Below are positions 53,125-63,880 of a DNA stretch of 64,000 bases, in pieces. Below the pieces are notes generated by a model, which saw only the letters and a list, made by a program, of their open reading frames with translations, was not told where the DNA came from and searched no databases. Source of the DNA: Lujinxingia vulgaris (GTDB lineage: Bacteria; Myxococcota_A; Bradymonadia; Bradymonadales; Bradymonadaceae); the NCBI RefSeq assembly GCF_007997015.1, contig NZ_VOSM01000001.1:620001-684000 (forward strand). The letters are read 5' to 3'. The translations under genes were made by a program, and so were the position numbers. Positions within the stretch are counted from its first letter, which is position 1. The number at the start of each line of letters is the position of its first letter.

Positions 53125-53168
53125 TACCCTTGTGCCTCGCCAGCGGCGATCCACGTGGAGTTGTACGC

Positions 53169-54059
53169 ATGCAAAGCCAGGACGGCTTGATCCTGATCGA
53201 CAAAGACGCCGGCATGACGAGCTTCGACGTGGTGCGTCGGGTGCGCAGGTTGGCAGGCACCCGCAAGGTCGGCCACACCGGCACGCTCGACCCGGACGCC
53301 ACCGGGCTGATGGGCGTCGTGCTCGGGCGCTGCACCAAACTCGCCAACTTCCTGACCCTCGACGAGAAGGTTTACGCCTTTGAGATGGTGCTCGGGAGCG
53401 CCACTGACACCGAAGATGCCTCTGGCGAGGTGATCGAGGTGGCCGGCTGGGAGCATGTGACGCGCGAGGCCTTCGAAGAGGCGATGGCCGGTTTTCTGGG
53501 AACCATCCAGCAGGTCCCGCCCATCTACTCGGCGCTTAAAGTCGACGGGAAGCGGGCCCACGCTCTGGCGCGTGCCGGCGAGGAGGTTCACCTTGAGGCG
53601 CGCCCGATCGAGATCTTTGAACTGGAGCTCATGAGCTTTGAGCCGCCGCACGTTTCGATGCGGGTTCGATGCGGCTCGGGGACCTACGTGCGAGCGCTGG
53701 TGCGCGACCTTGGAAAAGCGGTGGGCAGCGTCGCCCATACCCGCAGCATCCGTCGCATCTCGGTTGGCGAGTTCGATCTTGAGCAGGCCTATCGCCTGGA
53801 CGAACTCAGCGAGGAGAACTTCTGGGAGAAGGTGCTCTCGCCGGCGCGTATGGTCGGGAGCCTGGACCAGGTTCACATCGATGACGAGCAGCGCCGCGCG
53901 GTGGGGTTCGGGCAGACCATCCTGGTGGCACCTGAACTTCCGATGGATGCGCCCATCGCGGTGATTGATGCCAACGACGAGCTCGTCGCGATCATGGCTC
54001 GCAAAGAGAGTCACGACCCGCAGGGAAGTCGCCTGGCACCGCGGCGTGTGCTGATTTAG
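53169..54059 (+). CDS. truB: tRNA pseudouridine(55) synthase TruB
   Basis: 296-aa enzyme making pseudouridine 55 in the T-arm of tRNAs. The catalytic aspartate is in GHTGTLDPDATGLM, preceded by LIDKDAGMTSFDVV. QVPPIYSALKVDGKRAHALAR, RCGSGTYVRALVRDLG and a TruB C-terminal PUA-like end are intact. GGAG is seven bases before the ATG at 53169; the longer upstream frame covers the end of nrnA and is not conserved-looking. Confidence 0.96.
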   Translation: MQSQDGLILIDKDAGMTSFDVVRRVRRLAGTRKVGHTGTLDPDATGLMGVVLGRCTKLANFLTLDEKVYAFEMVLGSATDTEDASGEVIEVAGWEHVTREAFEEAMAGFLGTIQQVPPIYSALKVDGKRAHALARAGEEVHLEARPIEIFELELMSFEPPHVSMRVRCGSGTYVRALVRDLGKAVGSVAHTRSIRRISVGEFDLEQAYRLDELSEENFWEKVLSPARMVGSLDQVHIDDEQRRAVGFGQTILVAPELPMDAPIAVIDANDELVAIMARKESHDPQGSRLAPRRVLI

Positions 54060-54118
54060 GCCCCTCCTGGAACCCGGCGTGTGCCCCATCCTCGGCGGGT
54101 TCGTGCTTTTGTAGTGAG

Positions 54119-55180
54119 GTGTGTGAGGTGGACCCGATCATTGCGATCTATGGTGCGAGCGGTTTTGTGGGCCGCATGCTCTCCCGAGCGCTCTGTGAGG
54201 GCGGACGTTCGCTGCGTCTGATCGGTCGCGACCTCGGGCGCCTCGAAGAACTCGAGGAGGAGCTGCGCGCCGACGGGTTTACAGCGCTCTCGGTGCGACA
54301 GGCGCGCCTCAGCGATGAGGCCGGTCTTCGTGGAGCGCTGCGGGGCTGCACCGCGCTGGTGAACTGTGCCGGGCCTCTGGGCAATAAGACCCGGGCGCTG
54401 GTCCAGGCTGCCCTCGATGAGGGCGTGCACATCTTCGATATGGCCGGGGAGCAATCTCAGGTTCACTGGATGTGGGACCACATCGATCGGCCGGCGCGGG
54501 AGTGCGGGCTTGTGGTGATGCCGGCCTGCGCCATCGAATACGCGCTGGGAGATTTCGCCGCCGAGATCGCGCTTGTGAAGGCGGCCTCTCGCATCGTGAT
54601 CTGCTACGCGGTGCGTGAGATCAAACTCAGCCAGGGGGCGCGAAAGACCTTTGTGCATGCGCTTGGCGAGGGGGGCTATAGTTTTGTGGATGGCAAGCTG
54701 GAGCAACATCGCGCGGCACATCGCCTTTTTGATGTTCCCTTTCCCGGGGGGCATCACCGAAAGGGCGTGTGGATTCCCGGTGCCGAGGCGATCCTTGTGC
54801 CGCCGCGCGGTGGTGTCTCACGCGTGGAGAGCTGCGTGGTCACGGGGGAGGCCGTGGTGCGGATCCTCGCGACCCTCTCCGGCGTGTTGCCCTCGGTCGT
54901 TCGGGCGTTGAGGCCCGTCGCCGACCGCATCGTCGAGCAGGGCGATGAGAGCGACCCGTCGGTGGGCGAATATCTGGTCATTGCTTTCGACCCCAAAAGC
55001 TCCGAACCCTATGCGATGTTGACCGGCGAAGATGTGTATGCGACGAGCGTGCGCATCGCGGCCGAGTGTGTCAGCCGTACGGTGGATGAGGGGCCTGTGA
55101 AGGTCGGGGTGACCTCACCAGCGGCGGTGTTCGACGTGAACACGTTTCTCGCTGCTGTGGGTGTGCGGCGCCTGCTCTGA
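54119..55180 (+). CDS. Saccharopine dehydrogenase-like NAD(P)-binding protein
   Basis: 353-aa cytoplasmic oxidoreductase-like protein. The N-terminal Rossmann motif is IAIYGASGFVGRMLSRAL, followed by CTALVNCAGPLGNKTRALVQAALD and HIFDMAGEQ, typical of the saccharopine-dehydrogenase/trans-acting enoyl reductase group rather than of true lysine-biosynthesis enzymes. The start is GTG at 54119, with a GTG three codons later as an alternative. It follows truB by 59 bases. Substrate unknown. Confidence 0.82.
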   Translation: MCEVDPIIAIYGASGFVGRMLSRALCEGGRSLRLIGRDLGRLEELEEELRADGFTALSVRQARLSDEAGLRGALRGCTALVNCAGPLGNKTRALVQAALDEGVHIFDMAGEQSQVHWMWDHIDRPARECGLVVMPACAIEYALGDFAAEIALVKAASRIVICYAVREIKLSQGARKTFVHALGEGGYSFVDGKLEQHRAAHRLFDVPFPGGHHRKGVWIPGAEAILVPPRGGVSRVESCVVTGEAVVRILATLSGVLPSVVRALRPVADRIVEQGDESDPSVGEYLVIAFDPKSSEPYAMLTGEDVYATSVRIAAECVSRTVDEGPVKVGVTSPAAVFDVNTFLAAVGVRRLL

Positions 55181-55243
55181 GCGAAGCGATCGACCTCGAA
55201 ACGACATCTGTGTTTCAAAAAATCGATGGTGATAAAGGAAGTT

Positions 55244-57364
55244 ATGGAAACTCGTATTGCTCGAGAGTTGGGAGTTCGCGAAGATCAGGTGCGAGGTACG
55301 CTCGCGCTGCTTGATGAAGGCAACACCGTCCCCTTTATCGCGCGTTACCGCAAAGAGCGCACCGGGGGGCTCGATGAGGTTCAGATCCGCGATGTGGCGC
55401 GCCTCAGTGAGCAGATCCGGCAGACCGAAGATCGTCGTGCGACGATCCTCGCGTCGATCGAAGAGCAGGGCGCGTTGACCTCCCAGCTCCGATCCGCCTT
55501 GCTCGCCGCCTCTACACTCTCGGAGCTCGAAGACCTCTACGCCCCCTACCGACCCAAACGCCAGACCCGCGCCACCCGCGCCCTGGAAGCCGGTCTGGGC
55601 CCGGTGGCCGAAGCCATCGAGCGCGGAGAAGATCCGTCGCGACTCGCGTCGAAGTTCCGCTGTGAAGACTTTGCCACCGACGACGACGTCATCGCCGGTG
55701 CCCGCGATATTCTCGCGGAGGCGATGGCCGATGATGCCACCGTCCGCTCCTATGTGCGCGACGCCATGCGCCGTTCGGGCAAGCTGATGAGCAAGCGTCG
55801 CCGCGGCGGTGAAGAGGACCCGAAGTACAAGATGTACTTTGAGTTCTCCACGCCGGTCGAGAAGATGCGGCCGCACCAGGTGCTGGCGATTCGACGCGGC
55901 GAGAAGGAGAAGGTCTTGAGCGCCGGGGTTGAGGTGCCCGAGGAGCGGCTTGTGGATTGGATCATCGGCCATCGCGTTAAGGTGGGTGGGGTGGCCCGCA
56001 AACACTACAGCGAGGCGATTCGTGACGGGTTCGGTCGTCTGCTGCACCCCTCGCTGGAGCGCGATGTGCGTGGCGATCTTGAGGAGCAGGCCGATAAACA
56101 CGCCATTGGCGTCTTTGCGCTGAACCTGAAGAACCTGCTCTTGCAGCCGCCCCTGGCCGGCCGCGTGGTCCTGGGCGTCGATCCCGGGCTGCGCACCGGC
56201 TGCAAACTCGCTGTGGTCGACGCCACCGGGCGCCTGATCGACACCGGGCACATGTACGTGCACGACGGACGCAAACGCGATGTGCCCGACATCGTGGCGG
56301 CGATGGTGCACAAGCACGGCGTGCAGGTTGTGGCCATCGGCAACGGGACCGGAAGTCGGGAGACCGAGGAACTCGTCGCCCAGGGCCTGCGCGGCAAGCA
56401 GGGCGTGCATTACGCCATCGTCGATGAGGCCGGCGCCAGCGTCTACAGCGCCTCGGACGTGGCGCGCGCGGAGTTCCCGGACCTGGATGTGAGCGTGCGT
56501 GGGGCAGTGTCCATCGCGCGCCGTATTCAGGATCCCCTGGCCGAGCTTGTGAAGATCGATCCGAAGAGCATCGGCGTGGGCATGTACCAGCATGACGTCA
56601 ACCAGAACGCGCTCAGCCAGGAGCTCGACGCCGTGGTCGAAGATGTGGTCAACGCGGTAGGCGTGGATCTGAACTCCGCCTCACAACCCCTGCTGGCGCG
56701 CGTGGCGGGCATCGGGCCGACGCTCTCCAAACGCATCGTGGCGCATCGTGACGCCAACGGTCCCTTCGCGTCCCGCGCGGCCGTCAAAGACGTGCGCGGG
56801 CTGGGGTCGAAGACCTATGAGCAATGCGCCGGGTTTCTGCGTATCCGCGACGGAAAAGAGCCGCTCGACAACACCGGGATTCACCCCGAGAGCTACCCCC
56901 TGGCCCGCGATATCCTCAAGCGAGCCGGAAAGGCGTTGGGTGACGCCGGGCTGAAGTCGGCGCTCGACGCCCTGGAGCGCTCCGGGGAGCTACGCGCCAT
57001 CGCTGAAAAACACGGAGCCGGCGCCATGACCCTTCAAGATGTGCTCAACGCGCTGGTGCAACCGGGTCGCGACCCCCGCGACGAGCTCGATCCGCCGAAG
57101 CTGCGCAGCGATGTGCTCAACGTCAATGATCTTCGCGAAGGCATGGTGCTCGAGGGTACGGTGCGCAACGTGGTCGACTTCGGTGCGTTCGTCGATATCG
57201 GTGTGAAGCAAGACGGACTCGTGCACGTCAGCGAGATGGCCGATCGCTACATCAAGAATCCCTACGATGTGGTGGGGGTGGGCGATCGGGTGCGTGTGGC
57301 CATCGTGTCGATCGATAAGGATCGCGGTCGCATTGGCCTCTCGATGAAACAGGCCGCCCGCTAA
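55244..57364 (+). CDS. tex: Tex family RNA-binding transcription accessory protein
   Basis: 706-aa nucleic-acid-binding protein. Domains in order: the Tex N-terminal helical domain (EDQVRGTLALLDEGNTVPFIARYRK), the YqgF-like RNase H fold (VVLGVDPGLRTGCKLAVVD), helix-hairpin-helix units (ARVAGIGPTLSKRIVAHR) and a C-terminal S1 domain (MVLEGTVRNVVDFGAFVDIG). The ATG at 55244 has AAGGAAG just upstream. Tex interacts with transcription complexes and RNA; in some pathogens it affects toxin expression. A terminator follows. Confidence 0.95.
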   Translation: METRIARELGVREDQVRGTLALLDEGNTVPFIARYRKERTGGLDEVQIRDVARLSEQIRQTEDRRATILASIEEQGALTSQLRSALLAASTLSELEDLYAPYRPKRQTRATRALEAGLGPVAEAIERGEDPSRLASKFRCEDFATDDDVIAGARDILAEAMADDATVRSYVRDAMRRSGKLMSKRRRGGEEDPKYKMYFEFSTPVEKMRPHQVLAIRRGEKEKVLSAGVEVPEERLVDWIIGHRVKVGGVARKHYSEAIRDGFGRLLHPSLERDVRGDLEEQADKHAIGVFALNLKNLLLQPPLAGRVVLGVDPGLRTGCKLAVVDATGRLIDTGHMYVHDGRKRDVPDIVAAMVHKHGVQVVAIGNGTGSRETEELVAQGLRGKQGVHYAIVDEAGASVYSASDVARAEFPDLDVSVRGAVSIARRIQDPLAELVKIDPKSIGVGMYQHDVNQNALSQELDAVVEDVVNAVGVDLNSASQPLLARVAGIGPTLSKRIVAHRDANGPFASRAAVKDVRGLGSKTYEQCAGFLRIRDGKEPLDNTGIHPESYPLARDILKRAGKALGDAGLKSALDALERSGELRAIAEKHGAGAMTLQDVLNALVQPGRDPRDELDPPKLRSDVLNVNDLREGMVLEGTVRNVVDFGAFVDIGVKQDGLVHVSEMADRYIKNPYDVVGVGDRVRVAIVSIDKDRGRIGLSMKQAAR

Positions 57365-57393
57365 TTTGGCCTGGACGGGGGCAAAATACGAAC

Positions 57394-57429
57394 AAAAAAA
57401 CTCGCCGACCTGGAGGTCGGCGAGTTTTT
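57394..57429 (+). terminator. Bidirectional intrinsic terminator
   Basis: 11-bp stem ACTCGCCGACC / GGTCGGCGAGT with a TGGA loop, seven A before and five T after, between the convergent tex and trxB genes. Confidence 0.92.
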
Positions 57430-57452
57430 AAGTGATTGATTTTGCGTGGGAA

Positions 57453-58436
57453 TCAGGCGTCCCAGTCTTCGGTGCGGCGCTCTTCGATCACGTGTTCGCT
57501 CTCCAGGAAGCGCTCCGCGTCGATGGCACCCATGCAGCCCGAGCCGGCCGCGGTGATGGCCTGGCGGTAGGTGAAGTCTTGCACGTCACCGCAGGCGAAG
57601 ATGCCCGGCACGCTGGTGGCGGTGGAGCCGTCCTGGGTGATGATGTAGCCGCTCTCGTTGGTCTTGAGCTGCCCCTTAAACACGGCGGTGTTCGGAGTGT
57701 GACCAATGGCCACGAAGACGCCGGTACAGGCCAGCTCGCTGACCTCTTCGGTCTGGTTGTTGTAGACCTTGATGCCGGTCACGCCGGACTCGCGGGTGCC
57801 CAGAACCTCCTGAACTTCGCTGTTCCAGAGCATCTCGACCTTGGGGTTGGCGAGCACGCGATCCTGCATGATCTTCGATGCGCGCAGCTCATCGCGGCGG
57901 TGCACCAGCGTGACCTTGGAGGCGAACTTGGTCAGGAAGTTGGCCTCTTCACAGGCCGAGTCGCCGCCGCCGACGACCACGATCTCCTGGTCGCGGAAGA
58001 AGTAGCCGTCGCAGGTGGCGCAGGTGGAGACGCCGTAGCCCATCAGCTCGCTCTCCGACTCCAGCCCCAGCAGGCGCGCAGAGGCGCCGGAGGAGATGAT
58101 CATGGTGCGGGTGTGAAAAACCGTGCCGTCATCAAGCGTGACCTTAAAGGGGCGCTTGGAGGTGTCGACGTCGGTGATCAGCGCGATGTGGTTCTCCAGT
58201 CCGAAGCGCATCGCCTGGCTGCGCATACGCTCCATAAGCTCCGGCCCCATGACGCCTTCGGGAAAGCCCGGGTAGTTCTCCACGTCGGTGGTGATGGTGA
58301 GCTGACCGCCGGGCTGGGGGCCTTCAAAGAGCACCGGCTCCAGGTTGGCGCGGGCGGAGTAGATGGCGGCGGTGAGACCGGCCGGGCCACTCCCCATGAT
58401 GGTCACGTCGTAGAGTTCTTTCTTGAGTTCAGGCAT
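57453..58436 (-). CDS. trxB: Thioredoxin reductase
   Basis: 327-aa flavoprotein transferring electrons from NADPH to thioredoxin. FAD motif MGSGPAGLTAAIYSARA, FEGPQPGGQLTITTDVENYPG, redox centre CATC at 139-142 followed by DGYFF, NADPH motif VVVGGGDSACEEANFL and C-terminal IFACGDVQD. It is a classical small-type enzyme. The lipoprotein gene lies 83 bases upstream on the same strand. Confidence 0.97.
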   Translation of the reverse strand: MPELKKELYDVTIMGSGPAGLTAAIYSARANLEPVLFEGPQPGGQLTITTDVENYPGFPEGVMGPELMERMRSQAMRFGLENHIALITDVDTSKRPFKVTLDDGTVFHTRTMIISSGASARLLGLESESELMGYGVSTCATCDGYFFRDQEIVVVGGGDSACEEANFLTKFASKVTLVHRRDELRASKIMQDRVLANPKVEMLWNSEVQEVLGTRESGVTGIKVYNNQTEEVSELACTGVFVAIGHTPNTAVFKGQLKTNESGYIITQDGSTATSVPGIFACGDVQDFTYRQAITAAGSGCMGAIDAERFLESEHVIEERRTEDWDA

Positions 58437-58519
58437 CGTCTTTCTCCGTTGGACTGCGGGTTACAACAGGGGTGGGGCCGGCCCCGCTCAGTGAGGCAGC
58501 CGGCGATACGTCGATCGCC

Positions 58520-59104
58520 TCAGGGGGTAGAGCCTGGTGGTGTATCGGCGGCCGGAGGGGAGATGTTCTCCCAGGAGGCCAGGATGAGGTCGACCTGAGC
58601 GATGAGCGCTTCGCTGTGCTCGTCGCTGGCAAAAGCAATGATCTGATAGCCATAGCCCTGGTGAACCAGGTAGGCGTTGATGTAGCGCACCGGGTCGCCG
58701 TGGAGCTCGCCGCGCGCAATGACCGAGAGGCCCTCGACGCCGCCCAGGCGGATCGGGCTCTGGCGGTCGATGATAAGGTTGTCGACGGAGCGGTCGAGGG
58801 TCTCCATGCCCAGGCGCTGCAGTTGGTGCACATCGGGGGTGGGGAAGGTGGGCAATTTTTGAGGGATGACCATCAAAAAGAGCGCATCGTCGAGACTTGC
58901 AGCCACCTCGGCGTGGGGGTTGATGCTCTGGGGGGGCTCCGCGATCCACTCGGCCGGAAAGGTCAGCGCATACGGCGCTCGTTCACCGGTGACTCGCCAG
59001 GCCGGCTGGGCGGCGGGCTCATTGCTGCAGCCCTCGCAACCCGTGATGCCGAGGAGCAGCGCAAACGCAAGGGTCAACAGAGTCAGCTGGCGAGGGAGGA
59101 TCAT
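58520..59104 (-). CDS. Hypothetical lipoprotein
   Basis: 194-aa exported protein with a lipoprotein signal ending at LLGITGC (lipobox cysteine followed by EGCS). The mature part begins APYALTFPAEWIAEPP, in a pattern like the PsbP/DUF-type 'FPxxW' folds, with strands and a C-terminal helix SEALIAQVDLILASWEN. This resembles lipoproteins that handle fitted single-domain alpha/beta folds, but I do not name a function. The ATG at 59104 gives the intact signal; two in-frame ATGs lie just upstream. Confidence 0.75.
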   Translation of the reverse strand: MILPRQLTLLTLAFALLLGITGCEGCSNEPAAQPAWRVTGERAPYALTFPAEWIAEPPQSINPHAEVAASLDDALFLMVIPQKLPTFPTPDVHQLQRLGMETLDRSVDNLIIDRQSPIRLGGVEGLSVIARGELHGDPVRYINAYLVHQGYGYQIIAFASDEHSEALIAQVDLILASWENISPPAADTPPGSTP

Positions 59105-59214
59105 CGAAGCTCTTTCCATAAGGAAGCGTGGCACCGCGCCGACGCGGCTAACACCGGGCCAACCGGCGAGTGCGCCGGCATCTTCCTGGAGGGGGATGAT
59201 AAGGAGGGGGGCTG

Positions 59215-59244
59215 GAGCGCGGGCCCGCCTGCGGGCCCGCGCTC
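59215..59244 (-). terminator. Strong GC hairpin after glnA
   Basis: Perfect 14-bp stem (GAGCGCGGGCCCGC and its complement) separated by CT, beginning 12 bases past the glnA stop on the minus strand. There is no U-tract, so it may be an RNA-stabilising or weak terminator hairpin. Confidence 0.45.
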
Positions 59245-59255
59245 ATGACGTTACA

Positions 59256-60689
<1,434 letters not shown>

Positions 60690-60797
60690 GATGATCCTTT
60701 TTCGGTTGGGTGCGCGATCAACGCAAAAGAACTCCCCAGGACATAATACGATCGCCACACAGCGCTGGGGGCGCGCGCGGCGAACATCGATTCAGGC

Positions 60798-61184
<387 letters not shown>

Positions 61185-61207
61185 TTACTTAGCGAATTGG
61201 CAGGAAA

Positions 61208-62392
61208 TTATCCACCCGAATCATGCGACGGCTCAGGGGATGTAGGCACGCATTGCGGCGGGGCAAGTTCGATCTCGACGCGGTTGTGGGCTTCAAGGAG
61301 CGCGTGAGCCACGCTGGCGTAGTCCGATGCAGAGGCACGAATGCGACCGACGGACTGCCCGACACCGACGCGCTCGTCGATCGTGTCACCGGGCTGCACC
61401 CGGCAGCTCACCGCGCTTATGTGGGCCAGCTGGCGGCTGCGCCGAAGTCCGCGCACCGCCTGCACGCGCCCGGCACCCGGGTGAAGAAAGTAGACGCCCT
61501 CATAGCGGCGATGGCCGCCAGGGAAGCGCGGGATGCGCCCGGTCTCAATGTCGAGAAAGGCCTGCCAGGCATCAAAACCGTAGGCGTCTCCGATGAGCTC
61601 CATCAGCGCGCCCCCCGGAGGGCGTGCGGCGAGCTCGCCGACGATGTCGCCGCGATCCGAGGCGAAAAACTCCATGTGCGTCATGCCCTGTTCCACGCCC
61701 AGCGCCGCGATCGTCTGTCGGTTGAGCTGTGCGATGACCTCCACCCGCGCCTCTGGCAAGTCGGCGGGCACGATGTTCGCCCAGCCCGGGCGCAGGTAGC
61801 TTGTGACGTTGAGAAAGCGCACCTGGCCGCGATGCACGAAACTCTCAACGCTGAACTCGGTGCCGGGCACAAAGGCCTCGGCCAGCAACCCGGGGCGGAG
61901 CGCGGCTTCGACCTCAGCGCGGGTTTTGCAGATATGAGTTCCTCGCCCCCCGGAGCTGTCCGGCGCCTTGATGACCAGGGGGAGCCCCAGATTCTCCAGG
62001 AGGTCGTTGGCTCGCGTCGAAGCGCTGATGGTCCGGTACGTCGCGCAGGGGACGCCGGCGGCGAGGAGCGCGTCTTTCATCAGCGCTTTGTCGTGGCAGC
62101 GCCGGGCGGTGGCGACGCTCATCCCCTTGATGCCCATGCGCTCGCGGAGCAGGGCGGCAGGGACAACTGCAGATTCGCCGGAAGCGATGACCGCATCAAT
62201 GGTGGAGCCGGCGGCCAGCTGGCGCGCGGCCGCCTCCCAACTCGCGATGTCGCCGTTGAGGTCGATGCTGGCCCAGGAGACCCCGCTTCGAGGGGGCTGG
62301 CGTGTACTGTCGACCAGAAAATGGGCACGCCAGCCGCGCGTCAGGGCGGCCTCATGGGCGTCGCGGCGAAAGCCGATCATCACCAGGTTCAT
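61208..62392 (-). CDS. ATP-grasp domain-containing protein
   Basis: 394-aa cytoplasmic ligase-like protein. ATP-grasp features are seen as KALMKDALLAAGVPCATYRT, LPLVIKAPDSSGGRGTHICK (glycine-rich ATP loop) and VGELAARPPGGALMELIGDAYG (Mg-binding). The pattern is close to carbamoyl-phosphate or amino-acid ligase-like ATP-grasp enzymes such as LysX or carnosine-synthase-type proteins, but the substrate is unknown. ATG at 62392 chosen because the upstream 55 residues are Cys/Arg-rich and lie in the divergent promoter. It is divergent from gdhA. Confidence 0.88.
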   Translation of the reverse strand: MNLVMIGFRRDAHEAALTRGWRAHFLVDSTRQPPRSGVSWASIDLNGDIASWEAAARQLAAGSTIDAVIASGESAVVPAALLRERMGIKGMSVATARRCHDKALMKDALLAAGVPCATYRTISASTRANDLLENLGLPLVIKAPDSSGGRGTHICKTRAEVEAALRPGLLAEAFVPGTEFSVESFVHRGQVRFLNVTSYLRPGWANIVPADLPEARVEVIAQLNRQTIAALGVEQGMTHMEFFASDRGDIVGELAARPPGGALMELIGDAYGFDAWQAFLDIETGRIPRFPGGHRRYEGVYFLHPGAGRVQAVRGLRRSRQLAHISAVSCRVQPGDTIDERVGVGQSVGRIRASASDYASVAHALLEAHNRVEIELAPPQCVPTSPEPSHDSGG

Positions 62393-62579
62393 CGCGTCTC
62401 GGGCTCGCAGGTCATGTCCTAAAGTCAGCGCAATATAGGGCCGGGCACCGCGGAAGCAAAGTCTCGCCAGGGGGCAGTAATCTCTCGGCTCCTGTGCTTG
62501 ATGGCCTGTGCTCGGTGCGCAGCTTCTGCGAGCACGCCCCCCGAAACAGATGTTCACTGCAACTTAGTCCGGATTCGGT

Positions 62580-63866
62580 ATGACCTTATTTGAAGACGCA
62601 AGTCAGGCCCTGGCCGCCGCCATCGAACGATTGAACTTGAGCGAAGACGTCATCGAACGCCTTCGTCATCCCACCGCCAGCGTGAAGATGTCGCTGCCCG
62701 TGCGCATGGACAGCGGACATCTCAAGGTGTTTCCGGCCTACCGGGTGCGCTTTAATACGGCGCTGGGGCCCGGGAAGGGCGGGCTTCGTTTTCATCCGGA
62801 GGTTGATGTCGATCACGTGCAGACGCTGGCGTTCTGGATGACGTTTAAGTGTGCGCTGCTCAATCTGCCTTTCGGCGGCGCTAAGGGAGGCGTGCGCGTC
62901 GACCCTAAAGGGCTCTCGAAGATGGAGCTTGAGCGTCTCTCCCGCGCATATATCGATGCGTTCGCCGACTTCATCGGTCCCAACCGCGATGTTCCCGCCC
63001 CGGATGTCTACACCAATGAGATGATCATGGGTTGGATGGCCGACCAGTACGCCACGATCATGAGACGCCACGTCCCGGCGGTCATCACCGGAAAGCCGCT
63101 CGCCCTGGGCGGTTCTCGCCATCGCGACAAAGCCACAGCGAGCGGTGCGTTCATGGTCATCGACGCGTTTATGGCCGAGCATGATCGCAGCCCGGAGCAG
63201 ACCACCGTGGCGATTCAGGGCTTTGGCAACGCCGGCGCCGAGCTCGCAACCCAACTCTATGATGCCGGTTATAAGGTTGTGGCCGTGAGCGACTCCAAAG
63301 GAGCGGTCTGTGATCGAGAGGGGCTCGATGTGCCGGCGCTTCGCGAGTACAAGACCCACGACGAGGCCAACGGAGTCTACGATGCCTACGCGCTGCGCGA
63401 TTGTGATGACACGCGCTTTGAGCGCATCAGCAACGAAGAGCTCCTGGAGCTGGACGTGGACTTTTTGATCCCCGCGGCGCTGGAGAATCAGATCACCGAG
63501 GAGAACGCCGATGCGATTCGCGCCCGCGTCATCTTTGAGGTCGCCAACGGCCCGGTGACCACACAGGCGGCGCAGATGCTGGAGGAGCGCGACATCTCCG
63601 TGCTCCCCGGCATTCTGGTCAACGCCGGCGGAGTGACGGTGAGCTACTTTGAATGGGTTCAAAATCGGCGCGGCGAGAGCTGGACTGAGGATGAGGTGGT
63701 GGAGCGCCTCGATGCCCGTATGCGTGATGCGTTTGAGCGCGTGCGAGATGCGCGCGAGGAGCACGGCACCTCCTGGCGCGTTGCCGCCTACCTGGTCGCC
63801 CTCAAACACCTCAATGAGGCGCTCCATGCGCAGGGGACCCGCGAGTATTATCAGTCGGAGCTCTGA
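62580..63866 (+). CDS. gdhA: Glutamate dehydrogenase (Glu/Leu/Phe/Val dehydrogenase family)
   Basis: 428-aa enzyme linking glutamate with 2-oxoglutarate and ammonia, using NAD or NADP. KVFPAYRVRFNTALGPGKGG, the catalytic-lysine motif LPFGGAKGGVRVDPK, and GPNRDVPAPDVYTNEMIMGW are intact, followed by the nucleotide-binding VAIQGFGNAGAELA. Length is as usual for hexameric bacterial enzymes. Its nearness to glnBA suggests a nitrogen-assimilation cluster. Cofactor not decided. Confidence 0.95.
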   Translation: MTLFEDASQALAAAIERLNLSEDVIERLRHPTASVKMSLPVRMDSGHLKVFPAYRVRFNTALGPGKGGLRFHPEVDVDHVQTLAFWMTFKCALLNLPFGGAKGGVRVDPKGLSKMELERLSRAYIDAFADFIGPNRDVPAPDVYTNEMIMGWMADQYATIMRRHVPAVITGKPLALGGSRHRDKATASGAFMVIDAFMAEHDRSPEQTTVAIQGFGNAGAELATQLYDAGYKVVAVSDSKGAVCDREGLDVPALREYKTHDEANGVYDAYALRDCDDTRFERISNEELLELDVDFLIPAALENQITEENADAIRARVIFEVANGPVTTQAAQMLEERDISVLPGILVNAGGVTVSYFEWVQNRRGESWTEDEVVERLDARMRDAFERVRDAREEHGTSWRVAAYLVALKHLNEALHAQGTREYYQSEL

Positions 63867-63880
63867 GCCTCGCTGTTTCG

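Noticed and set aside
60742-60747. AT-rich -10-like element between glnB and glnA as a sigma54 or sigma70 promoter
   Set aside because: No matching -35 and no TGGC-N8-TGC element at the right distance.
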